The translations under genes were made by a program, and so were the position numbers. From Caulobacter henricii (GTDB taxonomy: Bacteria; Pseudomonadota; Alphaproteobacteria; Caulobacterales; Caulobacteraceae), in NCBI RefSeq assembly GCF_001414055.1, contig NZ_CP013002.1:2852001-2916000 (forward strand): 64,000 nt of DNA. The letters are read 5' to 3'. Below the pieces are notes generated by a model that saw only the letters and a program-made list of their open reading frames with translations, was not told where the DNA came from and did no database searches. Shown in pieces: positions 52,085-60,540 of the stretch; the first letter of the stretch is position 1; each line of letters begins with the position of its first letter.

Positions 52085-52110
52085 ACTGCGAGACCAAGTG
52101 TCCCCTAACA
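52085..52110. repeat. left-end terminal transposase site
   Basis: CTGCGAGACCAAGTGTCCCC followed by TAACA ends the element. Its reverse complement GGGGACACTTGGTCTCGCAG matches the right-end copies at 14301-14344. Confidence 0.8.
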
Positions 52111-52115
52111 ACCGG
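52111..52115. repeat. target-site duplication ACCGG, right copy
   Basis: ACCGG directly follows the CA end at 52110 and matches 14291-14295. Joining the flanks at one copy restores the pre-insertion host sequence, which is intergenic. Confidence 0.9.
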
Positions 52116-52212
52116 CACGGCTTGCGCCATCCCCGGTCATTGCGTGCAAATGCAAATACGAGCCATCCCGCCGGCCGGATGCGCCGAAATGCCGCGGCGT
52201 GTCCGTGGCCGG

Positions 52213-52479
52213 TCAGCCAACGGCATTGGCCATCTTGCGCAGGCGTCGGGCGAGGTCTTCCGGCCGGTCGGCGACCTGGTCGAACAGGGCCTGGACCTCG
52301 GCCTCATGAAAGCCGGCGGCCCGCAGGGTGCGCCAGGCCCCCGCCATCACCGCCTGGGCGATCTCGAGACGATCCTCACCCGACAGGGCCTCACCCGACA
52401 GGGCCGCGCCCTGCCCCCCTCCGAACGCGGACGCCAGGGCCGAGCCGGGGGCAACGGACAGGATTGAGGCGGTCGACAT
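52213..52479 (-). CDS. small hypothetical protein
   Basis: 88 residues. It begins MSTASILSVAPGSALASAFG, contains the tandem repeat GEALSGE and ends ADRPEDLARRLRKMANAVG. AGGGAG 8 nt upstream supports ATG 52479. The C-terminal part is helical with EDRLEIAQAVMAGAWRTL. Host gene, not recognised. Confidence 0.65.
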   Translation of the reverse strand: MSTASILSVAPGSALASAFGGGQGAALSGEALSGEDRLEIAQAVMAGAWRTLRAAGFHEAEVQALFDQVADRPEDLARRLRKMANAVG

Positions 52480-52554
52480 CGGCAAACTCCCTGAAGTGGC
52501 CGCGCCCATTGTTCTCTTTTTGTTCTAGATGGCAAGCCCCTTTGCGCAAACGAA

Positions 52555-52585
52555 AAGGCCCCGAAGCGGGGGGCTTCGGGGCCTT
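52555..52585. terminator. perfect 13-bp hairpin, probable terminator
   Basis: AAGGCCCCGAAGC and GCTTCGGGGCCTT close over GGGGG. It lies upstream of the 88-aa gene on its strand and just past the 3' end of nothing on the + strand, so it probably insulates neighbours. No long T tract follows. Confidence 0.6.
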
Positions 52586-52698
52586 GCGGGATCACGGCGA
52601 GGTCCGGGCGATACAGTCACCCTGCCCCGGCCGCGATCACGGGCTCTCCAGGCGATTTTACGCTTAAAGACAATGGCTTGCAGGCCGGACAGGTCCGT

Positions 52699-53091
52699 CT
52701 AGCGGCAGACGGTCCGCTCATAGACCACGCCGCTGCGGCGGTCATATTCGCGACTGGTCCAGCAGTCGCTGCGATAGCCGTCATCATAATCGCCGTAATA
52801 GCGCGGCGGCGGCGGCGGCGGGGGCGCATAGCCATAGCCGTGACCATAGCTGCGCCGGCCATAGCGGACCTGGTCATCCTGGCTGCTGGCAATGGCCGCG
52901 CCGATGGCGAGACCGATCACCCCGGCCACCAGGGCCGCCTCGGTCTTTTTGCTGCTCTTGTGGCCATGATGGCGGTCATAGCGGTCATAGCGGCGGGAAT
53001 CGGCCGAGGCCGTAGTCGCGGCGGCGACCATGGACAGGGCGGCGAGGCCGGCGGCCACCTGTCCCAAAACGGTGCTGAACTTGCGAGCCAT
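52699..53091 (-). CDS. secreted glycine-zipper-like protein with His-rich and Pro-rich segments
   Basis: 130 residues with a signal peptide MARKFSTVLGQVAAGLAALS continuing to about ASA. A DRYDRHHGHK segment is followed by a hydrophobic VAGVIGLAIGAAIAS stretch of glycine-zipper type, then YGHGYGYAPPPPPPP and a C-terminus with two cysteines, CWTSREYDRRSGVVYERTVC. Probably periplasmic or surface-associated. Not recognised beyond that. Confidence 0.65.
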   Translation of the reverse strand: MARKFSTVLGQVAAGLAALSMVAAATTASADSRRYDRYDRHHGHKSSKKTEAALVAGVIGLAIGAAIASSQDDQVRYGRRSYGHGYGYAPPPPPPPRYYGDYDDGYRSDCWTSREYDRRSGVVYERTVCR

Positions 53092-53288
53092 CGGCCCCTC
53101 CCTTTGATCGTGAACGGCCTGGCGGCGGTTAACGGATTGCGTGAGGCCACTCTCGCGGCCCGAGGCTGAACCGAAGCTGAACGCTTTTCGTCCGGGCCGA
53201 TGGCACCGGTTTATTCATTATTTCCCGGCAAGCTGACGTCGTTCGTCGAATTGCGGTTCGACGCGCGGTTCGACCAGCGGAGGCCTCC

Positions 53289-53780
53289 ATGACCAGCAAC
53301 GTGGCGTACAAGACGGGCGAAGCCCTTCAGGTCCTGTCGTTCGAAGTCGGGACCCAGACCTACTGCGTGCCGGTCAATTCGGTACGCGAGATCCGCGGCG
53401 TCACCCCGCCGACCCAGCTGCCCGACGCCCCGCCCTATGTGCGCGGCGTGATCAACCTGCGCGGCCAGGTCATGCCGGTCATCGACCTCTCGGCCCGGCT
53501 GGGCAAGGGCGTGGCCCTGGACGGCCCGCGCCAGGTCATCATCGTCATCGAGAGCGGACCCGATGTCGCCGGCCTGCTGGTCGACGCGGTCTGCGACAGC
53601 TTCATCGTCAATGGCGACCAGATCAATCCGCCGCCGCAGATGGGCGAGGAGAACTCGCCCCTGGTCTCGGCCGTGATCACCTCCGACACCGGCATGACCG
53701 TGCTGCTGTCGGTCAGCCACATCATTCCCGAGCGCGCCAACGCCGCAGCGGCCGCTGCGGCCGCCGCCCTCGCGGCCTGA
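53289..53780 (+). CDS. cheW: CheW-like chemotaxis coupling protein
   Basis: 163 residues. The CheW fold is seen in LSFEVGTQTYCVPVNSVREI, YVRGVINLRGQVMPVIDLSA (GVINLRG is the hallmark), then VAGLLVDAVCDS and LLSVSHIIP. CheW links chemoreceptors to CheA. It stands alone; no cheA, receptor or cheY is nearby, so it may serve a distant cluster. The C-terminus has an alanine run of about 12 residues, longer than usual. Upstream it is divergent from the secreted-protein gene. Confidence 0.9.
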   Translation: MTSNVAYKTGEALQVLSFEVGTQTYCVPVNSVREIRGVTPPTQLPDAPPYVRGVINLRGQVMPVIDLSARLGKGVALDGPRQVIIVIESGPDVAGLLVDAVCDSFIVNGDQINPPPQMGEENSPLVSAVITSDTGMTVLLSVSHIIPERANAAAAAAAAALAA

Positions 53781-53880
53781 TCCCCCGCCGTCGACAACTA
53801 TTCGAACAATTGTTCGCCTAGACCCTTCCGCTCGCCCCTGAGGGGACGATAGACTCCCCGCCATTGCAGGGAGAGAGCGA

Positions 53881-54981
53881 ATGAAGGCGGCTGTGTTGCG
53901 CGAGGTGGGCAAACCCCTCCAGATCGAGACCGTGTCCATCAGCAAGCCGGGTCCGCGCGAGGTGCTGATCCGCACCAAGGCCGCCGGGGTCTGCCATTCC
54001 GACCTGCACTTCGTCGAGGGCTCCTACCCCCACGCCATGCCCGCCGTGCTCGGCCATGAGAGCGCCGGCATCGTCGAGGCTGTCGGCTCCGAGGTCCGCA
54101 CCGTCAAGGTCGGCGACCATGTCATCACCTGCCTCAACCCCTATTGCGGCCACTGCGAGGTCTGCCTGACCGGCCACCTCAACCTGTGCATTAGCTCCGA
54201 GACCCGCCGCTCCAAGACCGACGAGCCGCGCCTGTTCCGCGAGGACCTGTCCGGGGCCGGTGACACGCGGATGGCCCAGTTCCTGAACCTGTCGTCCTTT
54301 GCCGAGATGATGCTGGTCCACGAGCACGCCTGCGTCGCCATCCGCAAGGACATGCCGTTCGACCGCGCCGCCCTGATCGGCTGCTCGGTGCTGACCGGGG
54401 TCGGCGCGGTGACCCACACCTCCAATGTCCGCCCGGGCGAGACCGTGGCCGTGATCGGCTGCGGCGGGGTGGGCCTGGCGGCGGTCAATGGCGCAGCCAT
54501 AGCCGGGGCCGGCCGGATCATCGCCATCGACCGCGTGCCGGCCAAGCTGGAACTGGCCAAACAGTTCGGGGCCACCGACCTGATCAATGCCGATGACGGC
54601 GACCCGGTCAAACAGGTGCAGGAACTGACCGGCGGCGGCGTGCACCACAGCTTCGAGGCCATCGGCCTGAAGGCCACCGCCGAACAGGCCTTCCGCATGC
54701 TGCGCCGGGGCGGCACCGCCAATGTCATCGGCATGATCCCGGTCGGCGTGAAGATCGAGCTGAACGGCTCCGACTTCCTCGGCGAAAAGCGTATCCAGGG
54801 CAGCTTCATGGGCTCCAACCGCTTCCCGGTCGACATGCCCCGCCTGGTCGACTTCTACATGTCGGGCAAGCTCAACCTCGACGCCCTGATCTCGCGCCGG
54901 ATCAAGCTGGAAGAGGTCAATTCGGCCTTCGACGAACTCAAGCGCGGCGAGCTGGCGCGGTCGGTGATCGTGTTTGACTGA
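53881..54981 (+). CDS. zinc-dependent alcohol dehydrogenase (class III/MDR family)
   Basis: 366 residues. Catalytic zinc ligands are Cys38 (GVCHSD) and His59 with Glu60 (GHESAG), plus Cys in LIGCSVLTG near residue 168. Four structural-zinc cysteines lie at 89, 92, 95 and 103 (CGHCEVC ... LC). The NAD-binding signature is VIGCGGVGLA at about 190-199. It is MDR class III-like but lacks strong evidence for glutathione-formaldehyde specificity. Substrate unknown. Monocistronic, followed by repeat D. Confidence 0.9.
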   Translation: MKAAVLREVGKPLQIETVSISKPGPREVLIRTKAAGVCHSDLHFVEGSYPHAMPAVLGHESAGIVEAVGSEVRTVKVGDHVITCLNPYCGHCEVCLTGHLNLCISSETRRSKTDEPRLFREDLSGAGDTRMAQFLNLSSFAEMMLVHEHACVAIRKDMPFDRAALIGCSVLTGVGAVTHTSNVRPGETVAVIGCGGVGLAAVNGAAIAGAGRIIAIDRVPAKLELAKQFGATDLINADDGDPVKQVQELTGGGVHHSFEAIGLKATAEQAFRMLRRGGTANVIGMIPVGVKIELNGSDFLGEKRIQGSFMGSNRFPVDMPRLVDFYMSGKLNLDALISRRIKLEEVNSAFDELKRGELARSVIVFD

Positions 54982-54997
54982 GGGGGCGACACCCTCA

Positions 54998-55066
54998 ACC
55001 CTCTCTCAAAGAGAGAGGGAGGGGACCGTCCCGGCGAAGGCCGGGATGGGAGGGTGAGAGGTTACA
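54998..55066 (+). repeat. dispersed double-hairpin intergenic repeat, copy D
   Basis: ACCCTCTCTCAAAGAGAGAG, GGAGGGGACCG, a TCCCGGCGAAGGCCGGGA hairpin and GGGAGGGTGAGAGGTTACA. Same orientation as copy A and over 40 kb from it, on the other side of the prophage. Confidence 0.85.
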
Positions 55067-55137
55067 GCCTGGCCGGACGAGGCACCCGGCGTGGGCTCAA
55101 GGCGACGGCGGAGATGTGAGCACGGCCGGCATTGTCC

Positions 55138-55755
55138 CTAGGGATTGATCGTCGTGCGGGTTGCCTGGCCCGCCTCGACCTGGATCTCGCCGAGATCGAG
55201 CTCGCCACCATCCAGAAATGACAGCTTCAGCCGGTGCTTTCCCGCCGTGAACATCAAGGCGCACTGGCCACCGTTCTTCTCGGCCTGGCAGCTCGGGAAG
55301 CCCGAGGCTGGCGAAAGCCTGGCGTTAACAGCGCCGCTGTTCAGGATGATGACCTGGCCCAACGCATTGACCCGGTCGGCATCCAGCGCCATGGCCCGGC
55401 CACCCATGCAGAACGTGGCATGCCAAAAGGGATCATCCGGGCCTGTTCCCGGGGCCCAACCACCATCCATCGGCTGGATACTGTTTACCCTTGCGAGGCC
55501 GTCGTAAAATCCATTGGCGATCGAGGCAGGATCGTCAATGTTGATCATGGCCTCCACCATCATTGCAGCATGTTGTGGACTGGAGCGCCCCAGGGCGGCG
55601 ATCTGGGGCGCGCAATAGCGCACGATATCGAGGCCCCGCGCCGCGCGCTCCTGCGCCGTCAGGGGGCGAGCCGTCTGGGCTGTCGAGGGTGTCGCAACAG
55701 CGACCAGAGCCAGGGCGCTCAGGGCGGCCAGGACAATTCGCACGGTCCGGATCAT
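55138..55755 (-). CDS. secreted protein of unknown function
   Basis: 205 residues from ATG 55755 with AGGAGA 7 nt upstream. The signal peptide is MIRTVRIVLAALSALALVAV, cleaved near STAQ. The mature part has cysteines at VRYCAPQ, ATFCMGG, FPSCQAE and GGQCAL, likely two disulphides. The C-terminus LKLSFLDGGELDLGEIQVEA is beta-rich. It lies 10 bp after the next gene, so they form an operon. Not recognised. Confidence 0.65.
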   Translation of the reverse strand: MIRTVRIVLAALSALALVAVATPSTAQTARPLTAQERAARGLDIVRYCAPQIAALGRSSPQHAAMMVEAMINIDDPASIANGFYDGLARVNSIQPMDGGWAPGTGPDDPFWHATFCMGGRAMALDADRVNALGQVIILNSGAVNARLSPASGFPSCQAEKNGGQCALMFTAGKHRLKLSFLDGGELDLGEIQVEAGQATRTTINP

Positions 55756-55765
55756 CGGCGGTCTC

Positions 55766-57067
55766 CTAGTCGCAGCGGTGCGAGGGCAGCAGCGAGACAC
55801 CCACCGCCGGGATCGGCTGGGCGCGGGCTTCACTGACCCCGCCCTGGCGGCTGAGGTCGGCGTCCGACGGCAGGGGCCGCTTGCCGTCGCCCTCGCGGCA
55901 GCCGCCGATCTGGATCTGGGGATTGGCGAGATCGGCGAAATAGATCGGATAGCCGCCGCGCGGCCGGATGGTCCACAGGTTGCCGCGCTTCAGCTCGCAC
56001 TCGCGGGTATTGGCGCACCAGGAGGCCGAGACCGGGTAGTCGCAGGTATTGATCAGCCGGTAGCGCCCCTCGATGCCCCATTCGGTGCGAACGCCGGTCG
56101 GCTGCACCCTGAGGCAGGCGGTGGCGTCGTTGAGGCTGTTGTGCAGCTTCCGGGTCTTGCCCGCCTGATAGGCCTGACGCGCGGCGGCGTCGTCGCGCTT
56201 GCTGCTCTCGGACGCCGGTCCCCCGGCGGCCAGGGCGGCAAGATCCACCATGGGACGGCTGCTCATCCCCACGGCGGCCGAAGGGCCCTGCGGCTTCAGC
56301 AGCTGGTCGATCAGGGCCTGGGTCTCGGCGCTGTTATAGCCGAAATAGCTGGGCGGGGGCGGGGGCGGGGGCGGTGGAGCGGGGGTCCCATTGCCTAGGT
56401 TGTCGGCGAGCTTCAGGACATCATCAGCGGGCATCTTCAGCAGGTCGGACATTGTCGGTGTCGTCTGGGGTGGCGCAGACGGCAGGCTCCGGGCCTGTCC
56501 CGGGTTCGTGGAAGATCCGGCGGTGCCTTGCGACGGCGGGGCCATCGGCCTGGCCGCAGACGCGTGCGATCCGGATGAGACCAGTCCCTTGGCGACCCGA
56601 AGGAAGCAGGCGAGCGAACCTTCGATATTGTAGCCTAAAATGTAGGATCCATACCTTCCGCTCGCATAGAGATCTTGGACGTTTGAGGTTTCGTCGAGGA
56701 GCTTCTTTCCGTTTGGACCGGCACTAGCCAGCGCCAACGCATCAACGGCCGTTGCCATAAGGTTCATATACATCATGCTGCCCCGGTCAGGGCCGTAAGT
56801 GTCCAACCTAGACTGCAGGTCTCTCGCCATTGTAGCGTCGCAACCTGCCAGTATCGCGGCGCGATCCGCCCGGGAGCCGGGGCCTATTTCAACCTGTGTT
56901 TTGAGCCCCTCTCGCCCCCCGAGGTAACTTTGGATCAGGCCTTCCCGCTGTAGTAAGCGCGTCGCGTTTTCAGACAACGACGCCTGCGCCGAGGCCGCGC
57001 CGGGCAAGACCACAGCGCCCGTCGCCAGCGCCGCCACAACCCCTGTCCAGAACCGCCGCTTGGTCAT
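55766..57067 (-). CDS. secreted protein with proline-rich linker and Cys-rich C-terminus
   Basis: 433 residues from MTKRRFWTGVVAALATGAVV, with a signal peptide to about ASA. The N-terminal half is helical, the middle has a Pro-rich linker with TPAPPPPPPPPPSYFGYN, and the C-terminal 130 residues hold six cysteines: ATACLRV, LINTCDYPV, SWCANTRECE and GGCREGD. That cysteine pattern suggests a folded periplasmic or surface domain. GGGGGC lies 6 nt before the start. In an operon with the 205-aa secreted protein. Not recognised. Confidence 0.65.
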   Translation of the reverse strand: MTKRRFWTGVVAALATGAVVLPGAASAQASLSENATRLLQREGLIQSYLGGREGLKTQVEIGPGSRADRAAILAGCDATMARDLQSRLDTYGPDRGSMMYMNLMATAVDALALASAGPNGKKLLDETSNVQDLYASGRYGSYILGYNIEGSLACFLRVAKGLVSSGSHASAARPMAPPSQGTAGSSTNPGQARSLPSAPPQTTPTMSDLLKMPADDVLKLADNLGNGTPAPPPPPPPPPSYFGYNSAETQALIDQLLKPQGPSAAVGMSSRPMVDLAALAAGGPASESSKRDDAAARQAYQAGKTRKLHNSLNDATACLRVQPTGVRTEWGIEGRYRLINTCDYPVSASWCANTRECELKRGNLWTIRPRGGYPIYFADLANPQIQIGGCREGDGKRPLPSDADLSRQGGVSEARAQPIPAVGVSLLPSHRCD

Positions 57068-57299
57068 GCTTGCCCCCATGGACCTTGAGGTTGGCATCGA
57101 GGCCCTGACGAGACAAGTCCCCGGCATAGCGGCGTTCTGTGAGAGCAAAGGCCAATCATGCCCGCCTGGGGCAACCGCGCCCCGGTCCCGCCTATGGGTC
57201 GGGGATGGCGGGAAAGGGCGGACATTGGGAGCCCCTGATCAGGCCCGCCCCATCGCCAGGGCAGGCCTCCCGTAGGGCGCCGCGAAGGCCCTTGAGCCC

Positions 57300-57605
57300 C
57301 GGTGCGGCAAAATGCCCATTTTAACTATCCCCAGACAAGAGGGGCAGCCCGTATCGTCAAAATATCTTTAATTCTGTTGAATCTGATTTCAATATTATTT
57401 GAGATCTTACCCAATTCAACAACAGTTCAAATTGAGATAAGCTAATATAAACACCTATCTAAATGTAAAATCAATTGCATGCTCAATATGAAATAATGAC
57501 ACGGGAAATATTATCTGACAAAGACTGACTTATGTGATAGATGTTCTTTCAGAACAAACGCTTCAATACGATGGCACGGCAGGCCCATAAGTTTCTGTTT
57601 AACAG
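57300..57605. promoter_or_regulatory. AT-rich regulatory stretch upstream of the YfiR-like gene
   Basis: About 300 bp are strikingly richer in A+T than the surrounding DNA and hold no gene. A palindrome GTTCTTTCAGAAC lies at 57543-57555, and several TAATAT and TATAAA-type boxes occur. It probably contains promoter and operator elements for the downstream pair. Confidence 0.5.
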
Positions 57606-57665
57606 TCGCATTCACTGATCCCCGCCACAAGAGCCCGGCTGAACCTGGGCAGGGGAGTATTTGAC

Positions 57666-58196
57666 ATGTCGAAGAACACCAAGTCGGGCGCCCTCATCGC
57701 CTGCGTTCTGACCCTCGCCGCGGCACCGCTCAGCGCTCACGCTGACGCCGCCAAGGATATGCAGGTTGCGGGCCGGGCCCTGACCTTCCTCGAAAACGGA
57801 CCGACCGGCAAAGCCATCCTCGGCGTGGTCTTCGATCCGTCCAAACCCGCTTCAGTGGCCGAGAAGAATGCGGTCATGGCCGCGATCGGCGGCGGACTGA
57901 ACGCCGGCACCCTGACCCTGACCGGCAAGCCTGTCGAAGCCGGTGACGTTGCGGGCGTCTCGGGCGTCGCGGCCCTCTTCATCACCACCGGCGTCAATGC
58001 CGGCCCGGTCGGCGCTGCCGCCAAGGGCAAGAAGATCATCACCATCGGTTCGGACATGGCCTGCGTCACCAGCGGGGCCTGTGTGATGAGCGTCTCGGCC
58101 GATCCCAAGGTGGAAATCGTGGTCAACCGCTCGGCCGCCGCGGCGGTCGGGGCGGTCTTCAAGGCCGCCTTCCGCATGATGATCCGCGAAGTCTGA
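57666..58196 (+). CDS. YfiR/DUF4154-like periplasmic protein
   Basis: 176 residues with signal peptide MSKNTKSGALIACVLTLAAA, cleaved near HA-DA. The mature part has ILGVVFDPSKPASVAEKNAV early, then KKIITIGSDMACVTSGACVM and a final EIVVNRSAAAAVGAVFKAAF. This pattern, with TIG/TVG-D then a C-terminal strand and helix, is that of YfiR-like (DUF4154) proteins. YfiR is a periplasmic repressor of the diguanylate cyclase YfiN, but other members sit beside TonB receptors. GGGGAG precedes the ATG. 25 bp upstream of the receptor gene. Confidence 0.65.
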   Translation: MSKNTKSGALIACVLTLAAAPLSAHADAAKDMQVAGRALTFLENGPTGKAILGVVFDPSKPASVAEKNAVMAAIGGGLNAGTLTLTGKPVEAGDVAGVSGVAALFITTGVNAGPVGAAAKGKKIITIGSDMACVTSGACVMSVSADPKVEIVVNRSAAAAVGAVFKAAFRMMIREV

Positions 58197-58221
58197 CCCC
58201 AGCCCCGAAAGAGACACAGCC

Positions 58222-60234
58222 ATGAAAACGACTCTCTTCGCCGGCGCTTCGGTCGGCCTCATCCTTCTGGCCTCGACCACCACGGCCTCCGCCCAGTCGA
58301 TCGACTATGGCGCGATGGAGCAGCTGTTCAACGAGCCCGTCACCACCTCGGCCACCGGCTCGCCGCTGCGCTCGACCCAGGCCCCGGTCGACATGACCAT
58401 CATCTCGGCCGCCGACATCAAGCGCTCCGGCGCGACGGACATTCCCACCATTCTGTCGCGCGCCGCCGGTGTCGACATCCTGCCCTTCGCCGCCGGCGCG
58501 GCCGAGCTGAGCGTGCGCGGCTACAACCAGGCCCGCTCGCCGCGGATGCTGGTCCTGATCAACGGCCGCCAGGTCTATCTCGACCACTTCGGCTATACCG
58601 ACTGGGCCACCCTGCCGATCGCGCTGGAAGAGATCCGCCAGATCGAGCTGGTTCGCGGCCCCAACAGCGCCCTGTTTGGCTTCAACGCCGTCTCGGGGGT
58701 GATCAACATCATCACCTACAATCCCAAATACGACGACACCAACAGCGCCACCGTACAGGCCGGCACGCTCGGCTATGCCTCGGCCAACCTCGTCAAGACC
58801 ATGGCTCTGGGACCGGTCAAGGCCCGGGTCTCGATCGGTGCCAACCAGCAGGACGAGTGGAGCAATGCGGGCTCCTCGGTGCCCCTGTCGCTGCTGTCGG
58901 ATCCCTGGAAGATCTATGCCGCCTTCGATGCGGTGACCGAACTGTCGCCGAAGACCGACCTGCGCCTTGAAGGCAACTGGTCCAATTCGGGCCAGTCGGA
59001 AATGCTGTCCGGCTACACCTATGTCGGCCACAAGGTGAAGACCGACTCCATCAAGGCCACCCTGATCTCCGACACGCCCTACGGCGCGATGGAGGCCCAG
59101 ATCTATCTGAACCAGCTCGACTCGACCGCCCTGCCCCTGCGCTACGAGAACAATATCTGGGTCGCCAAGGTTCAGAACCTGGTCAAGATCGGTTCGGACC
59201 ACACCCTGCGCGTCGCCCTCGAATATCGCGACAACGAGGTCAATACGACGCCGGTCCGTGGCGGCATGGTCCGCTACACGGTCCTGGCGCCCTCGGCGAT
59301 GTGGAACTGGACCGCGACGGACAAGATCACCCTGACCGCAGCCGCCCGCCTCGACAGCCTCAAGCTCAGCCGCACGGGTGTATTCCCGGCCGGCGTCCGG
59401 CGGACCAGCAACAGCGACTGGGACCAGTCGATCAAGGAGGTCAGTGTCAATCTCGGCGCCGTGGTTCAGCTGTCGGAGGAAGGCACCCTCCGCCTGCTGG
59501 CCGCACGCGGTGTCCAGGCCCCGACCCTGGTCGAACTGGGGTCGCGTCAGGTCCTGCCGACCACCGCCCCGCCGGTCGGCATCGCCACCCTCGGCAACCC
59601 CGAACTGCAACCGGCCATCATCACCAGCTATGAGGCGGCCTACGAGCATGCCCTGACCAAGCTGGACGCCCGCGTGGCCGTGAAGCTGATGGTTCAGACC
59701 ACCGAAGACGTGAAAAGCGGCGTTTCCAGGCTGCAGATCGACGTTCCGGCCACGGCCACCACCTATGCCGCCCTGACCTATTTCAACATCGGCAAGTCCG
59801 AAATGAAGGGCTTCGAGGTCTCGGGATCAGGCAAGTTCGGCGACGGCTTCCGCTGGAGCGCCGACACCACCTATGTCAACATCACCGACACGACCCTGCC
59901 CGGCTATAGCGCGGTCCGTCGCCTGATCGCCTTTGGCGACACCTCTCCCAGGTGGCGGAGCAATCTGGGTCTGGGCTGGGCCAAGGACAACTGGACCGTG
60001 GACGGCTACGTCAAGCGGGTGTCCAAGTTCAACTCCTACACCTCGACCCAGACCCTTGAACCGGTCAAGGGCTACACCACCGTGGCCGGGCGGGTTGCCT
60101 ATGACCTGAAGTCGGGCATCACCCTGGCCCTGAACGGCCAGAACCTGATGAACGAGAGCCAGGCCCAGACCAAGGGCATCAGCGGCCTGCGGGCAGAGCG
60201 CCGGGTGATCTTCGGTGTGACCAAGACCTGGTAG
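58222..60234 (+). CDS. TonB-dependent receptor (670 aa)
   Basis: 670 residues with signal peptide MKTTLFAGASVGLILLASTT, cleaved near ASA. The plug has PVTTSATGSPLRSTQAPVDM, RSGATDIPTILSRAAGVDIL, ELSVRGYNQARSPRMLVLIN, VRGPNSALFGFNAVSGVINI and the TonB-box-like start. A 22-strand barrel follows with final ERRVIFGVTKTW, the aromatic outer-membrane terminus. It forms an operon with the YfiR-like protein. Ligand unknown. A strong terminator follows. Confidence 0.92.
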   Translation: MKTTLFAGASVGLILLASTTTASAQSIDYGAMEQLFNEPVTTSATGSPLRSTQAPVDMTIISAADIKRSGATDIPTILSRAAGVDILPFAAGAAELSVRGYNQARSPRMLVLINGRQVYLDHFGYTDWATLPIALEEIRQIELVRGPNSALFGFNAVSGVINIITYNPKYDDTNSATVQAGTLGYASANLVKTMALGPVKARVSIGANQQDEWSNAGSSVPLSLLSDPWKIYAAFDAVTELSPKTDLRLEGNWSNSGQSEMLSGYTYVGHKVKTDSIKATLISDTPYGAMEAQIYLNQLDSTALPLRYENNIWVAKVQNLVKIGSDHTLRVALEYRDNEVNTTPVRGGMVRYTVLAPSAMWNWTATDKITLTAAARLDSLKLSRTGVFPAGVRRTSNSDWDQSIKEVSVNLGAVVQLSEEGTLRLLAARGVQAPTLVELGSRQVLPTTAPPVGIATLGNPELQPAIITSYEAAYEHALTKLDARVAVKLMVQTTEDVKSGVSRLQIDVPATATTYAALTYFNIGKSEMKGFEVSGSGKFGDGFRWSADTTYVNITDTTLPGYSAVRRLIAFGDTSPRWRSNLGLGWAKDNWTVDGYVKRVSKFNSYTSTQTLEPVKGYTTVAGRVAYDLKSGITLALNGQNLMNESQAQTKGISGLRAERRVIFGVTKTW

Positions 60235-60259
60235 GCACCGACTAGCGCTGGAGAGCGAG

Positions 60260-60287
60260 GGGCCCCGCCGGAAGGCGGGGCCCTTTT
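60260..60287 (+). terminator. intrinsic terminator of the TonB-receptor operon
   Basis: GGGCCCCGCC and GGCGGGGCCC form a perfect 10-bp stem over GGAA, followed by TTTT, 26 bp after the stop. The remaining 60288-60540 shows no supported feature. Confidence 0.88.
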
Positions 60288-60540
60288 CCGTTGGCCGTCC
60301 GGCTGGGCGAGGACAGGTGCGAGCACGGTCCTGACCTCATCCTCGGCCTGCAAGCCCTGGCCGACCCGGCGCGATGGACAGTGGCGGACATCCTGAACCC
60401 TCTGTCTCTTTGAGCGTGGGGTTCTGGGGGACGGTGACAGTTCCACCCTTCCCCGGCCAGAAGGCGAATATTGCACCTGTCAGCGAATTGCGGAGTCTGT
60501 TTCAATGACTTCGATGACCTGATGGCGGAGATCGCTCGAC

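Larger units (their letters stand above)
14296..52110 (-). mobile_element. complete Mu-type transposable prophage, siphoviral (B3/D3112-like layout), 37,815 bp
   Basis: The element starts TGTAGCGCGACA and ends CCCCTAACA, i.e. TG...CA termini, inside a perfect 5-bp target duplication. It encodes a DDE transposase with MuA spacing, MuB, GemA, Mor-like activator, DUF3486, gp28-like terminase, DUF935 portal, MuF, protease, capsid, gpG-like and DUF1320 proteins. Tail genes lack a sheath and contractile baseplate, which points to a siphovirus rather than a myovirus like Mu. No frameshifted or truncated essential gene was seen, so it looks potentially active. All genes except the repressor are on the - strand. 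Confidence 0.95.
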
